Shown: positions 16,801 to 26,297 of the stretch, piece by piece
How the letters are laid out: each line of letters opens with the position of its first letter
Numbering within the stretch: position 1 is the stretch's first letter
Source of the DNA: Rhodanobacteraceae bacterium
Lineage (GTDB): Bacteria > Pseudomonadota > Gammaproteobacteria > Xanthomonadales > Rhodanobacteraceae
Assembly: GCA_016790075.1 (NCBI GenBank)
Contig: JAEUPP010000039.1
Location: 434,001 to 498,000, forward strand
DNA: 64,000 nt
Reading direction: 5' to 3'
Made by a program: the position numbers and the translations under genes
The notes under the pieces: generated by a model
What the model was told of the DNA's origin: nothing
What the model saw: the letters and a program-made list of their open reading frames with translations, nothing else
Databases searched by the model: none

Positions 16801-18090
16801 TTATACGCGGTGAGTGCTTGCGACCTGCAGCGCCGCTTCCTGCGACCAGCGCAGCGCGGCAGCGGCAACCAGGAAGGAACCAAATGCGACGACACGTGCG
16901 CCCGCCTGCAGGCGTGGGGCTAGCGCCGCCAGCGCCGCTGCAACCCCACCCCAGCAGCTACGCCGCAACGGGCCGAGCGCCGCGCCAAATTCAGTATCCA
17001 GCGAAAGCAGATCACGGCCACGCTCGGACTCGGTCGACAGATCGACGAGATGCCATTCGTCTATGCAGTCACGCAAGGGCTGCAACATGCCCGCGACATC
17101 TTTATCACTGAACGCCCCGAACAAGGCCAAGGTTTCCGCCGCCGGCTCGCGCACCAGCCACTGGGCGAGTACCGCTGCCGACTGCGGATTGTGGGCTACG
17201 TCAACCACGAGCTCGCCCGCGCCAATCCGCAGCCGCTGCAGCCGCGCACTGACCTGCGCCTCGGCGACGCCACGGGCCAGAGCGGCCGACGGTAGCGGCA
17301 GTCGCTCGCGCAACGCATATAACGCGGTGACCGCGGCCGCCGCATTTGCCGGCTGACAACTGGCCGCCAGTTGCGGTGCCGGCAATGCCAGCTGCGTCGC
17401 GCCAGGGCCGCACCAGCACCAGCCGGCACCGGCTGGCTGCATGGCATAGTCCAGACCGGCGCGCAGCACGACGGCACCGCAGGCCGCCGCCGCCTCAAGC
17501 AGGCCCAGCGGTGGATCGGTTTCGGCAATCACCAGCGGGCGTCCGGCCCGGGCGACACCCGCCTTTTCCCGGCCGATGCTGTCGCGATCACTGCCTAGCC
17601 ATTCCTGGTGATCAAGCGCAATCGTGGTCACGATGGCCACATCCGCATCGATGAGGTTGACCGCGTCAAGCCGGCCGCCAAGGCCGACCTCGAGTATGGC
17701 GGCATCGAGCGCTGCGTCGGCGAACAGCAGCAGCGCAGCCAGGGTGCCGAATTCAAAATAGGTCAGCGGAATGTCGCCACGCGCCGTTTCTATGCGTTCA
17801 AACGCATGGACTAGCGGCACGTCATCCACCATGGCGCCGGCGATGCGAATCCGTTCGTTATAGACCAGCAGATGCGGCGAGGTGTAGGCAGCGGCGCGAT
17901 AGCCGCCAGCCGCCAGCATGGCTTCGAGGAACGCAACCGTCGAGCCCTTGCCGTTGGTACCCGCAACCGTAATGACTACCGGTGCAGGTCGCGGCGCGCC
18001 AAGCCGGCGCCAGACTTCACCGACCCGGGCAAGGCCAAGATCGATACCGCGCAGGTGAACGCCGAGCTGATAGTCAAGCCACTGCGGCAA
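16801..18090 (-). CDS. folC: Bifunctional folylpolyglutamate/dihydrofolate synthase
   Basis: Adds glutamate to dihydropteroate and to folates, an ATP-dependent ligase of the Mur family. The sequence shows the P-loop TVAGTNGKGSTVA, the YTSPHL omega-loop segment, and DVAHNPQSA in the C-terminal domain. The start is a TTG at 18090, which begins LPQWLDYQLGVHLRGIDLGL, the expected N-terminal helix; I see no ATG or GTG upstream before the accD stop. At 429 aa the length is normal. Translation may be coupled to accD, whose stop is 32 bp upstream. Confidence 0.95.
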   Translation of the reverse strand: MPQWLDYQLGVHLRGIDLGLARVGEVWRRLGAPRPAPVVITVAGTNGKGSTVAFLEAMLAAGGYRAAAYTSPHLLVYNERIRIAGAMVDDVPLVHAFERIETARGDIPLTYFEFGTLAALLLFADAALDAAILEVGLGGRLDAVNLIDADVAIVTTIALDHQEWLGSDRDSIGREKAGVARAGRPLVIAETDPPLGLLEAAAACGAVVLRAGLDYAMQPAGAGWCWCGPGATQLALPAPQLAASCQPANAAAAVTALYALRERLPLPSAALARGVAEAQVSARLQRLRIGAGELVVDVAHNPQSAAVLAQWLVREPAAETLALFGAFSDKDVAGMLQPLRDCIDEWHLVDLSTESERGRDLLSLDTEFGAALGPLRRSCWGGVAAALAALAPRLQAGARVVAFGSFLVAAAALRWSQEAALQVASTHRV

Positions 18091-18122
18091 GCTGCGCGGT
18101 GTGCAACCGGTGCTGGACGTAC

Positions 18123-19016
18123 TCAGGCCGCCGCTCCAGCAACAGCCGCCGGGGCATGGCGCGGCTGGCGCATAAGCATCGCCAGGATGTCGGCCAGCTT
18201 GTTGCGCGCTTCACGCCGATCGGCGATGAGGTCTATCGCCCCGTGCTCGACCAGGAACTCGGAGCGCTGGAAGCCTTCCGGCAAGGTCTCGCGCACGGTC
18301 TGCTCTATGACCCGCGGTCCTGCAAAGCCGATCAGCGCCTTGGGCTCGGCGATGTTGAGATCCCCCAGCATGCCCAAACTGGCCGAAACACCGCCCGTGG
18401 TCGGATGTGTCAGCACCGAAATATAGGGCAGCCCCGCCGCGCGCAAGCGCGCTAGCGCCGCCGAGGTCTTGGCCATCTGCATCAGTGAATACAGGCCTTC
18501 CTGCATGCGTGCGCCGCCGGTGGCCGACCAGCACACGAACGGTATGCGATCGGCCAGCGCGCGTTCGGCCGCGCGCGTGAACTTCTCACCGACTACCGAC
18601 CCCATGGAGCCGCCCATGTAGCTGAAGTCAAACGCAGCGGCAACGACCGGGCGGGTCTTCAGCAGCCCTTTCATCACGATCAGCGCATCCTTCTCGCCGG
18701 TCTGCTTCTGCGCCGCGACAATACGATCCTTGTACTTTTTTGAATCTTTGAACTTCAGCGCATCGACCGGTTCGAGATCGGCGAACAGCTCCTCGGTCGA
18801 ACCTGAATCAAAGAATGCGAGCAGGCGCTTGCGCGCACCGATGGTGTGGTGATGGCCACACTGGGGGCAGACTTCGAGGTTGCGTTCCAGCTCCGGGCGG
18901 TACAGCACCGCGGCGCAGCCATCACATTTCTCCCACAACCCCTCCGGCACTTTGCCCTTGGCACCATTGCCTTGGGTGCGGATACGCGACGGCATTAGTT
19001 TGGAAAGCCAACTCAT
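18123..19016 (-). CDS. accD: Acetyl-CoA carboxylase carboxyltransferase subunit beta
   Basis: Beta subunit of the AccAD carboxyltransferase, making malonyl-CoA for fatty acid synthesis. The ATG at 19016 has GGAGAGG upstream and begins [13 protein letters not shown], the standard AccD start; an in-frame ATG at 19133 would add a 39-residue Pro-rich extension. The four-cysteine zinc finger (C-x2-C-x15-C-x2-C) lies near residues 30-52. The crotonase-type domain includes [17 protein letters not shown] and [16 protein letters not shown]. 297 aa. It lies between trpA and folC, as in many gammaproteobacteria. Confidence 0.97.
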   Translation of the reverse strand: MSWLSKLMPSRIRTQGNGAKGKVPEGLWEKCDGCAAVLYRPELERNLEVCPQCGHHHTIGARKRLLAFFDSGSTEELFADLEPVDALKFKDSKKYKDRIVAAQKQTGEKDALIVMKGLLKTRPVVAAAFDFSYMGGSMGSVVGEKFTRAAERALADRIPFVCWSATGGARMQEGLYSLMQMAKTSAALARLRAAGLPYISVLTHPTTGGVSASLGMLGDLNIAEPKALIGFAGPRVIEQTVRETLPEGFQRSEFLVEHGAIDLIADRREARNKLADILAMLMRQPRHAPAAVAGAAA

Positions 19017-19122
19017 GTCACCAACCTCTCCAGTTTCCGCCGGCGGCTGCTGGACCGACGGGGGTTCAAGCAATGGCGCGTCCCCGCGCGATGCCGGGGC
19101 ATGTGCAGGATCAACTGGCCGC

Positions 19123-19941
19123 TTACGCGGCATGACCTGCGGTTAGCGCGTCCAGCGCCGCCCGGATGGGGGCGAGGAACGCTTTTGCACGCTGCACCGC
19201 ATCTGCGGCGTCGACGCCGCCCGCCAGTGTATCGACGAGCGCGCTGCCGATCACTACCGCATCGGCAAATTCCGCTATCGTCGCCGCGGTAGCGGCATCC
19301 TTGACGCCAAAGCCAACTGCAAGCGGTGTGCGTGCCCGCTGGCGCAATGCCGTGACGCGCTCGCGCACCGCGTCAGTGCTGAGATGGGCAGCCCCGGTAA
19401 TACCGGCAAACGATACGTAATAGAGAAATCCCTGCGCTGCAGCGCAGACTTGCTGCAACCGCATTTCATCGGTGGTTGGCGCTGCCAGGAAAATCTGGTC
19501 GAGGCCTGCGGCGCGCAGCGGCTGCGCAGTGGCAATTTCCTCGACCGGGCAGTCAACCAGCAGCACGCCATCGACACCGGCTTCAACGGCTTCTGCGGCA
19601 AAGCGCTCAACTCCACGAATCTCGACCGGGTTCAGATAGCCCATCAGCACGACCGGCGTCTGTGTATCGCACCGGCGAAATTCACGCACCCAATCCAGAA
19701 TCTGTCCCAGCCCCACGCCTTTGGCCAGGGCGCGCTCATTCGCATGCTGGATGACAGGGCCATCGGCCATGGGATCGGAAAACGGCACCCCCAGCTCGAT
19801 CAGGTCAGCCCCCGCCTCGACCAGCGCATGCATGATGGCAACCGTCGCCTCGGGCAGCGGATCTCCCGCGGTAATAAAGGGAATCAGGCCGGGCCGGTGC
19901 AGGGCCTGGAGCTCGGCGAAGCGTTCGGAAATACGGCTCAT
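19123..19941 (-). CDS. trpA: Tryptophan synthase alpha subunit
   Basis: Cleaves indole-3-glycerol phosphate to indole, which is channelled to TrpB. It is a TIM barrel of 272 aa. Catalytic Glu is in [18 protein letters not shown] together with the active-site Asp. FITAGDP near the N-terminus and the phosphate-binding end (GFGVKDA and VVIGSALVD) are typical. It follows trpB by 38 bp and precedes accD by about 106 bp. Confidence 0.98.
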   Translation of the reverse strand: MSRISERFAELQALHRPGLIPFITAGDPLPEATVAIMHALVEAGADLIELGVPFSDPMADGPVIQHANERALAKGVGLGQILDWVREFRRCDTQTPVVLMGYLNPVEIRGVERFAAEAVEAGVDGVLLVDCPVEEIATAQPLRAAGLDQIFLAAPTTDEMRLQQVCAAAQGFLYYVSFAGITGAAHLSTDAVRERVTALRQRARTPLAVGFGVKDAATAATIAEFADAVVIGSALVDTLAGGVDAADAVQRAKAFLAPIRAALDALTAGHAA

Positions 19942-19979
19942 AGGTAACTTTTCCGGGGGCGATGCGATCAGGAACGCGG

Positions 19980-21188
19980 TCAGACCAGGCTCAGGCCTTC
20001 GCGCCGGGCGATGGTATGGACATCTTTGTCACCGCGGCCGGAAAGGTTGACCAGTACGAGCTGATCCTTGGGCAGATCGCGGGCGAGTTTTATTCCCTGG
20101 GCGACGGCATGGCTCGATTCCAGCGCCGCGAGTATGCCTTCACTGCGGGCCAGTTCATGAAACGCCGCGAGCGCTTCGTCATCGGTGATCCCAAGGTAGT
20201 GCGCGCGGCCACTGTCCTTGAGGTAGGCGTGCTCCGGACCCACACCGGGATAGTCCAGGCCCGCAGAAACGGAATGCGTTTCGATGATCTGGCCGTTGTC
20301 GTCGCAAATCACATAGGTGCGGTTGCCATGCAGCACACCGGGGCGGCCTGCCGCCAGCGATGCGGCGTGGCGGCCGGTTTCAATACCGTCGCCTGCCGCC
20401 TCGGCACCGTAGATCCTGACCTCGGCATCGTTAAGAAAAGCGTGAAACAAGCCGATCGCGTTGGAACCACCACCTACGCAGGCGACCAGCGCATGCGGCA
20501 GGCGGCCATACTGTTCCAGCATCTGCGCCCGCGCTTCACGCCCGACGACGGCGTTGAAGTCGCGCACCATTTGCGGATACGGATGTGGTCCGGCGACCGT
20601 ACCAATCATGTAGAACGTGTCATCTACATTCGTTACCCAGTCGCGCAGCGCTTCATTGAGTGCGTCTTTCAGGGTCTTGGACCCGGACTGCACCGGGCGC
20701 ACCTCAGCACCCAGCAGCTTCATGCGATAGACATTGATTGCCTGGCGTTCGACATCGACCGCACCCATGTACACGACGCAAGGAATACCCAGGCGCGCAC
20801 AGACGGTCGCACTCGCAACTCCGTGCTGGCCTGCACCCGTCTCGGCAATGATGCGGCGCTTGCCCATGTGCTTGGCGACCAGGGCCTGGCCTATCGTATT
20901 GTTGATCTTGTGCGCGCCGGTATGGTTCAGGTCCTCGCGCTTGAGCAGGATCTGCGCGCCGCCGACACGACGCGACAGCCGCTCGGCGTGATAAATCGGA
21001 CTCGGCCGGCCGACGTAATACTTGAGGTCGTAGTCGAACTCGGCGATAAAACTCGGATCGACACGCAGCCGTTCGTAGGCAGCCGTGAGCTCGGCCAGCG
21101 GAGCCATCAGGGTCTCGGCTACATAGACGCCGCCATAGGCACCGAAGCGGCCTTGCGCATCGGGCAAATTATGAAAATCAGTAGTCAC
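19980..21188 (-). CDS. trpB: Tryptophan synthase beta subunit
   Basis: PLP-dependent condensation of indole and serine to tryptophan. The chosen start is GTG at 21188, which overlaps the trpF stop (GTGA), giving 402 aa and the usual N-terminal [18 protein letters not shown] start at 21257 would run 69 bp into trpF and is less likely. The PLP lysine is in [11 protein letters not shown] (about residue 94); the phosphate-binding GGGSNA motif and ETGAGQHG, with the catalytic Glu, are present. Coupled to trpF by the overlap. Confidence 0.97.
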   Translation of the reverse strand: MTTDFHNLPDAQGRFGAYGGVYVAETLMAPLAELTAAYERLRVDPSFIAEFDYDLKYYVGRPSPIYHAERLSRRVGGAQILLKREDLNHTGAHKINNTIGQALVAKHMGKRRIIAETGAGQHGVASATVCARLGIPCVVYMGAVDVERQAINVYRMKLLGAEVRPVQSGSKTLKDALNEALRDWVTNVDDTFYMIGTVAGPHPYPQMVRDFNAVVGREARAQMLEQYGRLPHALVACVGGGSNAIGLFHAFLNDAEVRIYGAEAAGDGIETGRHAASLAAGRPGVLHGNRTYVICDDNGQIIETHSVSAGLDYPGVGPEHAYLKDSGRAHYLGITDDEALAAFHELARSEGILAALESSHAVAQGIKLARDLPKDQLVLVNLSGRGDKDVHTIARREGLSLV

Positions 21189-21832
21189 GCAATAGTTCCC
21201 TGATCGGTATGGGCACGGCCCAGCGACTGTATGAATTGGCGCATTTTCAGTGCGCACTTGATACCGGGCGCACTCTCGATACCACTCGACACGTCGACCG
21301 CATAAGGCTGCGCGATCCGCACGGCGTCCGCGACGTTACCCGCATGGAGGCCTCCGGCCAGCAGCAGTGGCCGCGCCATATCACGCGGCACCCGCGTCCA
21401 GTCGAAGGCGATGCCGCTGCCGCCTTGCCCGCCCACGGCATGACTGTCGAGCAGGAAGCCCGCCGCCTGCGGGTGTGAACGCACATACGCGGGCACATCG
21501 GCAACACCGCCCATAGGCACAGCCTTGAGATAGCGCCGGCCGAACGCCGTACAGTGTTCAGCCGCTTCGTCGCCGTGAAATTGCAGCAGATCCGGCGCGA
21601 CCCGGCTAATGATTTCGTGGACCCACGCCGGCTCATCGTCCAGCAGCAGGGTGACTACGGCCACGAACGGCGGCACGGCGGCGCGCAGTGAAACCGCAAG
21701 ATCCAGCGGCACGAAGCGCCGGCTGCGCCGTGTCATCACCAGCCCAATCGCGTCCACCCCTAGCGCACAGGCGGCGGCAACATCGTCGGCGCGGGTCATG
21801 CCACAGAATTTGACACGCACCCGCGCGTTCAT
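21185..21832 (-). CDS. trpF: Phosphoribosylanthranilate isomerase
   Basis: Amadori rearrangement of phosphoribosylanthranilate in tryptophan synthesis; a TIM barrel of 215 aa. The ATG at 21832 overlaps the truA stop (ATGA) and starts [14 protein letters not shown], where the cysteine is the catalytic base. The general acid Asp is in [13 protein letters not shown], and the end has [13 protein letters not shown] and [13 protein letters not shown], the phosphate site. It overlaps both neighbours (truA by 4 bp, trpB by 4 bp), so the three are translationally coupled. Confidence 0.97.
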   Translation of the reverse strand: MNARVRVKFCGMTRADDVAAACALGVDAIGLVMTRRSRRFVPLDLAVSLRAAVPPFVAVVTLLLDDEPAWVHEIISRVAPDLLQFHGDEAAEHCTAFGRRYLKAVPMGGVADVPAYVRSHPQAAGFLLDSHAVGGQGGSGIAFDWTRVPRDMARPLLLAGGLHAGNVADAVRIAQPYAVDVSSGIESAPGIKCALKMRQFIQSLGRAHTDQGTIA

Positions 21833-22596
21833 AAGGTCACTTCCGCCGGAAGCTGCCATTCACCGGGATAGGACGGATGCAGGAAGGTGAGTCCCTGCGA
21901 GGGCGCGGTCGGTCCGGCCAGTTTGCGGTCACGGCTCTGCAGCACATCGCGCACCCAGTCCGGCTCCCGTTCGCCCAGGCCAACCGGCAACAGGCTGCCG
22001 ACGATATTGCGGACCATATGATGTAAGAACGCGTTCGCCTGGATATCGAAGCCAATGCGGTCACCGTCGCGCGAGACCTCCAGCGAGTGGATGGTGCGCA
22101 CTGGATTGGGCGCCTGACAGGCAACGGTTCGGAACGCGCTGAAATCGTGCTCGCCGAGCAAATGCCGCGCCGCCTGCTGCATGCGCGCGGCATCCAGCGG
22201 CAAACGCTCCCAGGCCACGAAACGGGCATCCAATGCGGGCCGCACAGCGCGATTGAGCAGGCTATAGCGATAGCGTCGGGCGCGTGCGGAAAAGCGCGCA
22301 TGAAAATCGCCGGGAACTCGCTGCAGCCAGCGCACGCAGACATCATCAGGCAAGCGTGAGTTCGTGCCCAGCAGCCAGCTCCGGTCAGCTCGCTCCACCG
22401 GCGCGTCGAAATGGACGACCTGGCAACGCGCGTGCACGCCGGCATCGGTACGGCCGGCGCAGACCACTTCGACCGGTGTCGCCGCAACAAAGGACAGGGC
22501 CTGCTCCAGCACACCTTGAACCGTGCGACCGCTGTTCAGCCGCTGCCAGCCGAGAAAGTCGGTGCCGTCATATTCGACGCCCAGGGCGATGCGCAA
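21829..22596 (-). CDS. truA: tRNA pseudouridine(38-40) synthase
   Basis: Makes pseudouridine at positions 38-40 of tRNA anticodon stems. The start is read as TTG at 22596, with GGAG 5 nt upstream. This gives [18 protein letters not shown], which matches the family N-terminus, and 255 aa; earlier in-frame starts (to 22704) would add an atypical N-terminus. The catalytic aspartate is D51 in [11 protein letters not shown]. Also typical are YRYSLLNR and [11 protein letters not shown]. It is the first gene of the truA-trpF-trpB coupled set. Confidence 0.95.
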   Translation of the reverse strand: MRIALGVEYDGTDFLGWQRLNSGRTVQGVLEQALSFVAATPVEVVCAGRTDAGVHARCQVVHFDAPVERADRSWLLGTNSRLPDDVCVRWLQRVPGDFHARFSARARRYRYSLLNRAVRPALDARFVAWERLPLDAARMQQAARHLLGEHDFSAFRTVACQAPNPVRTIHSLEVSRDGDRIGFDIQANAFLHHMVRNIVGSLLPVGLGEREPDWVRDVLQSRDRKLAGPTAPSQGLTFLHPSYPGEWQLPAEVTL

Positions 22597-22757
22597 TCCA
22601 GCTCCGGCGTATCCACAAAGGGGCGCGATTGTAGCTGTCCCCGCGTTGAAAAGAAGAGACGGACCGACTTTAGCTCGGCAGACAATCGCCAGCCCCGGCT
22701 GCAATCGCTTCTGACAGCGGAATAATATTCATTGCTATCAATATGTTGACCGAAAAG

Positions 22758-24104
22758 TCATCCGGAAAACTCCGCCGCCTGTTGATCGAAGCAGCTCAGC
22801 GTCGCCTGCAGTGGCTGGCCCGCTCCCAGGCAACGGACATCGACGAAATTGAGCGCATAGGGAAAACGGCTCTCGTCGCGCAGATCGTCCAGACTTAACT
22901 CCGGATGCTGTTCCACGTCGACATAACGCGTCCAGCTGCCAGGATTGAAATAGCGCGCCGGGTTTGACACTTGCAACTCGTCGGGCACGTGGGTGTGACC
23001 GAGCACGATCACCTCGGCCTGAGGCACGCTTGCGGCACGTTCGCGGGCGACCCGACGCAGCGCATCCTTGCCAAACGAGGAACCTTGGGCCAGCGCAGCC
23101 AGCGTGTTGCGCCTTGCAGACGCGCTCAGGGTAGCGGCGCCTCGTGCATCGAGCTGCAGCGCTGCAGGCGTGCCGGCCAGGTGCGGCCAGTTGCGCACGA
23201 TGAACTCGGCGAGAGCGTCTTCGCTGCGCAGGCTATCGCGCAGCACCTGCGCAGCAAGCGGCGACGGCAGCGCGTCGCCCAGCGCCGCAGCTAGCGGATC
23301 TGCCGGATCACGCAGACGCCGCAGCAGACGCGTGCCCACACCGGGATCTGCACCCGTCTGCCCCAGCGTTCGCGGGTTGCGCGCCGCAAAACGCAGGAAC
23401 GCCCAGCCCATTGCCGTGAATCCCGATTTGTCATCGGCGTAGAGCAGCCTGGCGAGACTTTGTACCGGATGCAAATTGTCCGCAAAGGGATATTTCCTTT
23501 CCATCCGATTGACAAATTGCAGCATGAACAGCGTTCCCGGACACATTTCCAGTCGCTCCTCGCGGTCGGCGTCGAAACGCCGCGGATCAGCCCAGTTCTT
23601 GAAAGTGTTGACGGGATCAGGAATGTGGCCATGTGCGATCTGCAGGCGTTCGTCGTACCGGCCTACCCATTCCTTGCCCAGCTCGAACTGCAGCGTGGCG
23701 TGCGTCGCCGCGCGCAAGCGCTGCTGCACCCCCGCCCAGTACAGGTCCACGTCGTGATTGCCGGCAGCAAGAGTCACGGTGTTGCCGCCGCTTGCCAGCA
23801 TGCCCAGCGCGTCAAAAATGTCTCGATGGCCTGCCAGCACTACCTCGAGCTTCAGACACGATTCGCGTTCGCTGCACCAGAAACTCTTGTCGACGCCTTC
23901 ATAGGCATCCGGCGCGGTCTGGGCGAACTCGAGAAAGTCGCCGTTGATAAACAACTCTATCTCGCCACGCGCCGCCTCTTCGCTGCCGCTCAGCTCATCC
24001 AGGAAACGCCGGAACTGGTGCTGCTGGTAGACGTGGTCATCGCCGGGGTCAGCGCTGCCACCACCGAGATGCAGGTCGCTCACAATAACGGTACGCAGCT
24101 TCAC
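22758..24104 (-). CDS. Calcineurin-like metallophosphoesterase
   Basis: A 448-aa binuclear-metal phosphoesterase. The metal ligands are all visible: SDLHLGG (D10, H12), NGDFLEF (D56), GNHD (N116, H117, D118), HGH (H158/H160) and GHTH (H370, H372), followed by NPGSW. Between the fourth and fifth motifs there is an insertion of about 200 residues (about 165-365), helical and rich in Ala, Arg and Leu, which is not part of the basic fold. No signal peptide, so probably cytoplasmic. It follows the CHAT protease gene on the same strand after 94 bp. The N-terminal layout is like LpxH, but the insertion and neighbour argue against a lipid A enzyme. Substrate unknown; a nucleotide or phospholipid is possible. 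Confidence 0.88.
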   Translation of the reverse strand: MKLRTVIVSDLHLGGGSADPGDDHVYQQHQFRRFLDELSGSEEAARGEIELFINGDFLEFAQTAPDAYEGVDKSFWCSERESCLKLEVVLAGHRDIFDALGMLASGGNTVTLAAGNHDVDLYWAGVQQRLRAATHATLQFELGKEWVGRYDERLQIAHGHIPDPVNTFKNWADPRRFDADREERLEMCPGTLFMLQFVNRMERKYPFADNLHPVQSLARLLYADDKSGFTAMGWAFLRFAARNPRTLGQTGADPGVGTRLLRRLRDPADPLAAALGDALPSPLAAQVLRDSLRSEDALAEFIVRNWPHLAGTPAALQLDARGAATLSASARRNTLAALAQGSSFGKDALRRVARERAASVPQAEVIVLGHTHVPDELQVSNPARYFNPGSWTRYVDVEQHPELSLDDLRDESRFPYALNFVDVRCLGAGQPLQATLSCFDQQAAEFSG

Positions 24105-24198
24105 GGCAAGTCCTCTTTCGTGAGTAGAGAAGTGAATTGCAACGGCGCCGTTCCAGCCCTACTGGTGCGTTCGGATCAGCCGGGCAACCGCGCCTTGG

Positions 24199-26046
24199 TC
24201 AGATCGGTCGCTCCGGCTCCAGCTGGCATTGAACGCTGTAGAACAAAGGCGCCGGGTTGCCTTCCTGCGCATAGGTAGCGCGCAGGCGGCGCACGTTTTC
24301 CGCGAGCGGCCGGGTGCGATCCAGGCAGGCCTGCACCAGCTCGGCGCCAAACTTCGCGCCGAACACCATAGGCACATAGAAACTGGTGGCAATCATGCCC
24401 AGCGCATCCTGGCGCCGGAACGCCTGCAGAAATCCGCCGGACAGCACTGGCGACGTGGTTCCGCTGTTGCATGCATTGAGGATCAGTATCGGCGCAGACA
24501 GATAGCGGCTGCGGCTATGGATAGCGCCGGGGTTGATCTCGCAATCGAAATCCAGCATGAGCGATTCACTTGCACCACGCTGCGGACTGGCGCCCGCACC
24601 ATGGCAATAGACATAGATCACCACCGCATCCGTCTGCGCCGCCAGCAGCACTCGCTTCATCGCTTCGCAGTCCATCGCCGGCACGACACCGACGCCCAGT
24701 TGCTGCAGCGAGCTACTCAGCGCCTGGTGAATGCGGGCTACACCCTCGCCGCCTATCTGGGTGTCGATATTCAAACTGACGCGCGGGGCCGCGTCGCGGT
24801 GGCGCTGCTTGAGTTCGCGGCCGCGCCCGTCGGCATGCAGAACTTCGATCGCGAAACGCGCGCCCCAGAAATCCCGGACATCGAGTGCCCGTTCGCGCAG
24901 GTTCGTGGGCCAACGCTTGTCAAATTCATAGGGGTACATCAGTTCCAGCGGCAAGGTAACGCCTGCCGTCGATACCGTCAGGCGCGTGCCATCGGGCTGC
25001 GCATTGATGCGTGCGAGGAGTTGCCTGGCCTCATCCCCCAGTGACAGCTCCTCATACAGCAGCGAGCCCGCACTTGCGGCACGTTCCAGACAGGCAGCCA
25101 GATGAACCGGTTGCGGATTGGCCGAATCCCAGGATTCAGCCTCGAAGAAATCCGCACCGAGTTCGCTCTGTAAGCGGTCCAGCAGCGCCTGCAGCGACGA
25201 CTGAGTCAGCGTGCGCACACAAGCCGACGAGAGCGCATCGGCGACGCCGTGATGAAACTCGCCAAGAGTAATGACCAGACCCTCGGCCGAGAGGCTGAGG
25301 TAAAGCAGCAGCTGGCGCTCCGGCAGCACCTTGTCGGCTTGCTGCGCGCCGCCCGCGTCGAGATCGATCAGCGGCGGAGGGTCGGCAGGCGGGAGGTCCG
25401 GCGCCAGCGCATCGGCTACCGGAACCGGCAGCGTCAAGCCATAGAGAAGTGCCGTTGCCGCAAAGAACTGCAGCGTCAGGTTGGCGTGGTCATAGCCGGA
25501 CGCGGCCACATCGAGATCAAACGCAACTTCCTGCTGCAGCTGGCCGTCGACGAATTGCGCGAGCTGGACCGGCTGGTTCACCGTGACGCCAGCGCCGCCA
25601 TGCAGCACCAGCGTCAATTGCGCTTCTGGTGTTTTATTGACGGCGGCGAACTTTGAACCAGAAAACCGCGCGTATGCCTTGGGATCGGCCAGGTCGCTGA
25701 AAATCAGTCTGGCGCGCAGGCCGCGGCGCAACGCCCCACCGCGCCAGCCTTCACCGCCGAAACGCAAGGTGAACTGGGGTTCCGGCGAATCTTGTGATTG
25801 TTCGGACAGGCCTTCCAGCCCTGACTGGCCATCATCTCCGGAACGAACGGCGATTTCGTACCCGGGATTCGGCTCCTTGACTTTATAGTGTGTAAGAACG
25901 ACTTCGCCGACATCCACGCCGCGCCTACGCCAGCCACGGCGCCGCAGCCATTTGAGCAGTTCGCGCAAGCCCAGCCCCCTGCCGAGCAGCGCACCGGCGG
26001 CCACGAAACAGCCTACGAACAGACCAAGAAAGTCCCAGGAACCCAT
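24199..26046 (-). CDS. Membrane-anchored CHAT-domain protease-like protein
   Basis: A 615-aa protein. The ATG at 26046 (GGAG 11 nt upstream) gives MGSWDFLGLF as the start of one membrane helix (about residues 5-27), followed by basic residues. Residues 45-300 have no family I recognise. From about 360 the CHAT fold begins, with the LPLELMYPYEF element; the predicted caspase-like dyad is His482 in YVYCHGAGASP and Cys526 in LILNACNSGTTSP, and ATSFYVP follows. CHAT proteases are often effectors or regulators in conflict, gasdermin or sensor systems. Here the domain is C-terminal, tethered to the membrane, and its gene is followed by a metallophosphoesterase gene. Both lie between fimV and truA. 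The substrate is unknown. Confidence 0.85.
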   Translation of the reverse strand: MGSWDFLGLFVGCFVAAGALLGRGLGLRELLKWLRRRGWRRRGVDVGEVVLTHYKVKEPNPGYEIAVRSGDDGQSGLEGLSEQSQDSPEPQFTLRFGGEGWRGGALRRGLRARLIFSDLADPKAYARFSGSKFAAVNKTPEAQLTLVLHGGAGVTVNQPVQLAQFVDGQLQQEVAFDLDVAASGYDHANLTLQFFAATALLYGLTLPVPVADALAPDLPPADPPPLIDLDAGGAQQADKVLPERQLLLYLSLSAEGLVITLGEFHHGVADALSSACVRTLTQSSLQALLDRLQSELGADFFEAESWDSANPQPVHLAACLERAASAGSLLYEELSLGDEARQLLARINAQPDGTRLTVSTAGVTLPLELMYPYEFDKRWPTNLRERALDVRDFWGARFAIEVLHADGRGRELKQRHRDAAPRVSLNIDTQIGGEGVARIHQALSSSLQQLGVGVVPAMDCEAMKRVLLAAQTDAVVIYVYCHGAGASPQRGASESLMLDFDCEINPGAIHSRSRYLSAPILILNACNSGTTSPVLSGGFLQAFRRQDALGMIATSFYVPMVFGAKFGAELVQACLDRTRPLAENVRRLRATYAQEGNPAPLFYSVQCQLEPERPI

Positions 26047-26297
26047 GCTCGGTCGCACTCCGTGCAGCGGCGCTGGAGCCAAAGATACAAGCCAGCGTTG
26101 TTCAACTGTCGCAGATCCAGCACGCCCTTTGCACACTGATCAGCACTATTCAGTGCCGCTGCCTTCTGCTGACTCTTCTTCCTTGCGGGTAAGTAACGGA
26201 CGTTCAACTTCAGACAGGTACGCCCTGCCGGGTGCACCACCAAGCAAAAAGCCGGCTTACGCCGGCTTTTTGCCTCAATCGTCGACTGGAACCGAAC
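26047..26297. other. Intergenic region between fimV and the CHAT gene
   Basis: 251 bp with the fimV terminator (26246-26271) and about 200 bp upstream of the CHAT start. The latter must contain its promoter, but I cannot identify a clear -35/-10 pair. The terminator implies the CHAT/phosphoesterase genes are transcribed separately from fimV. Confidence 0.4.
26246..26271 (-). terminator. Rho-independent terminator after fimV
   Basis: AAAAAGCCGGC, 4-nt loop, GCCGGCTTTTT: an 11-bp perfect stem with T-run on either strand. It lies 27 bp beyond the fimV stop. Confidence 0.88.
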
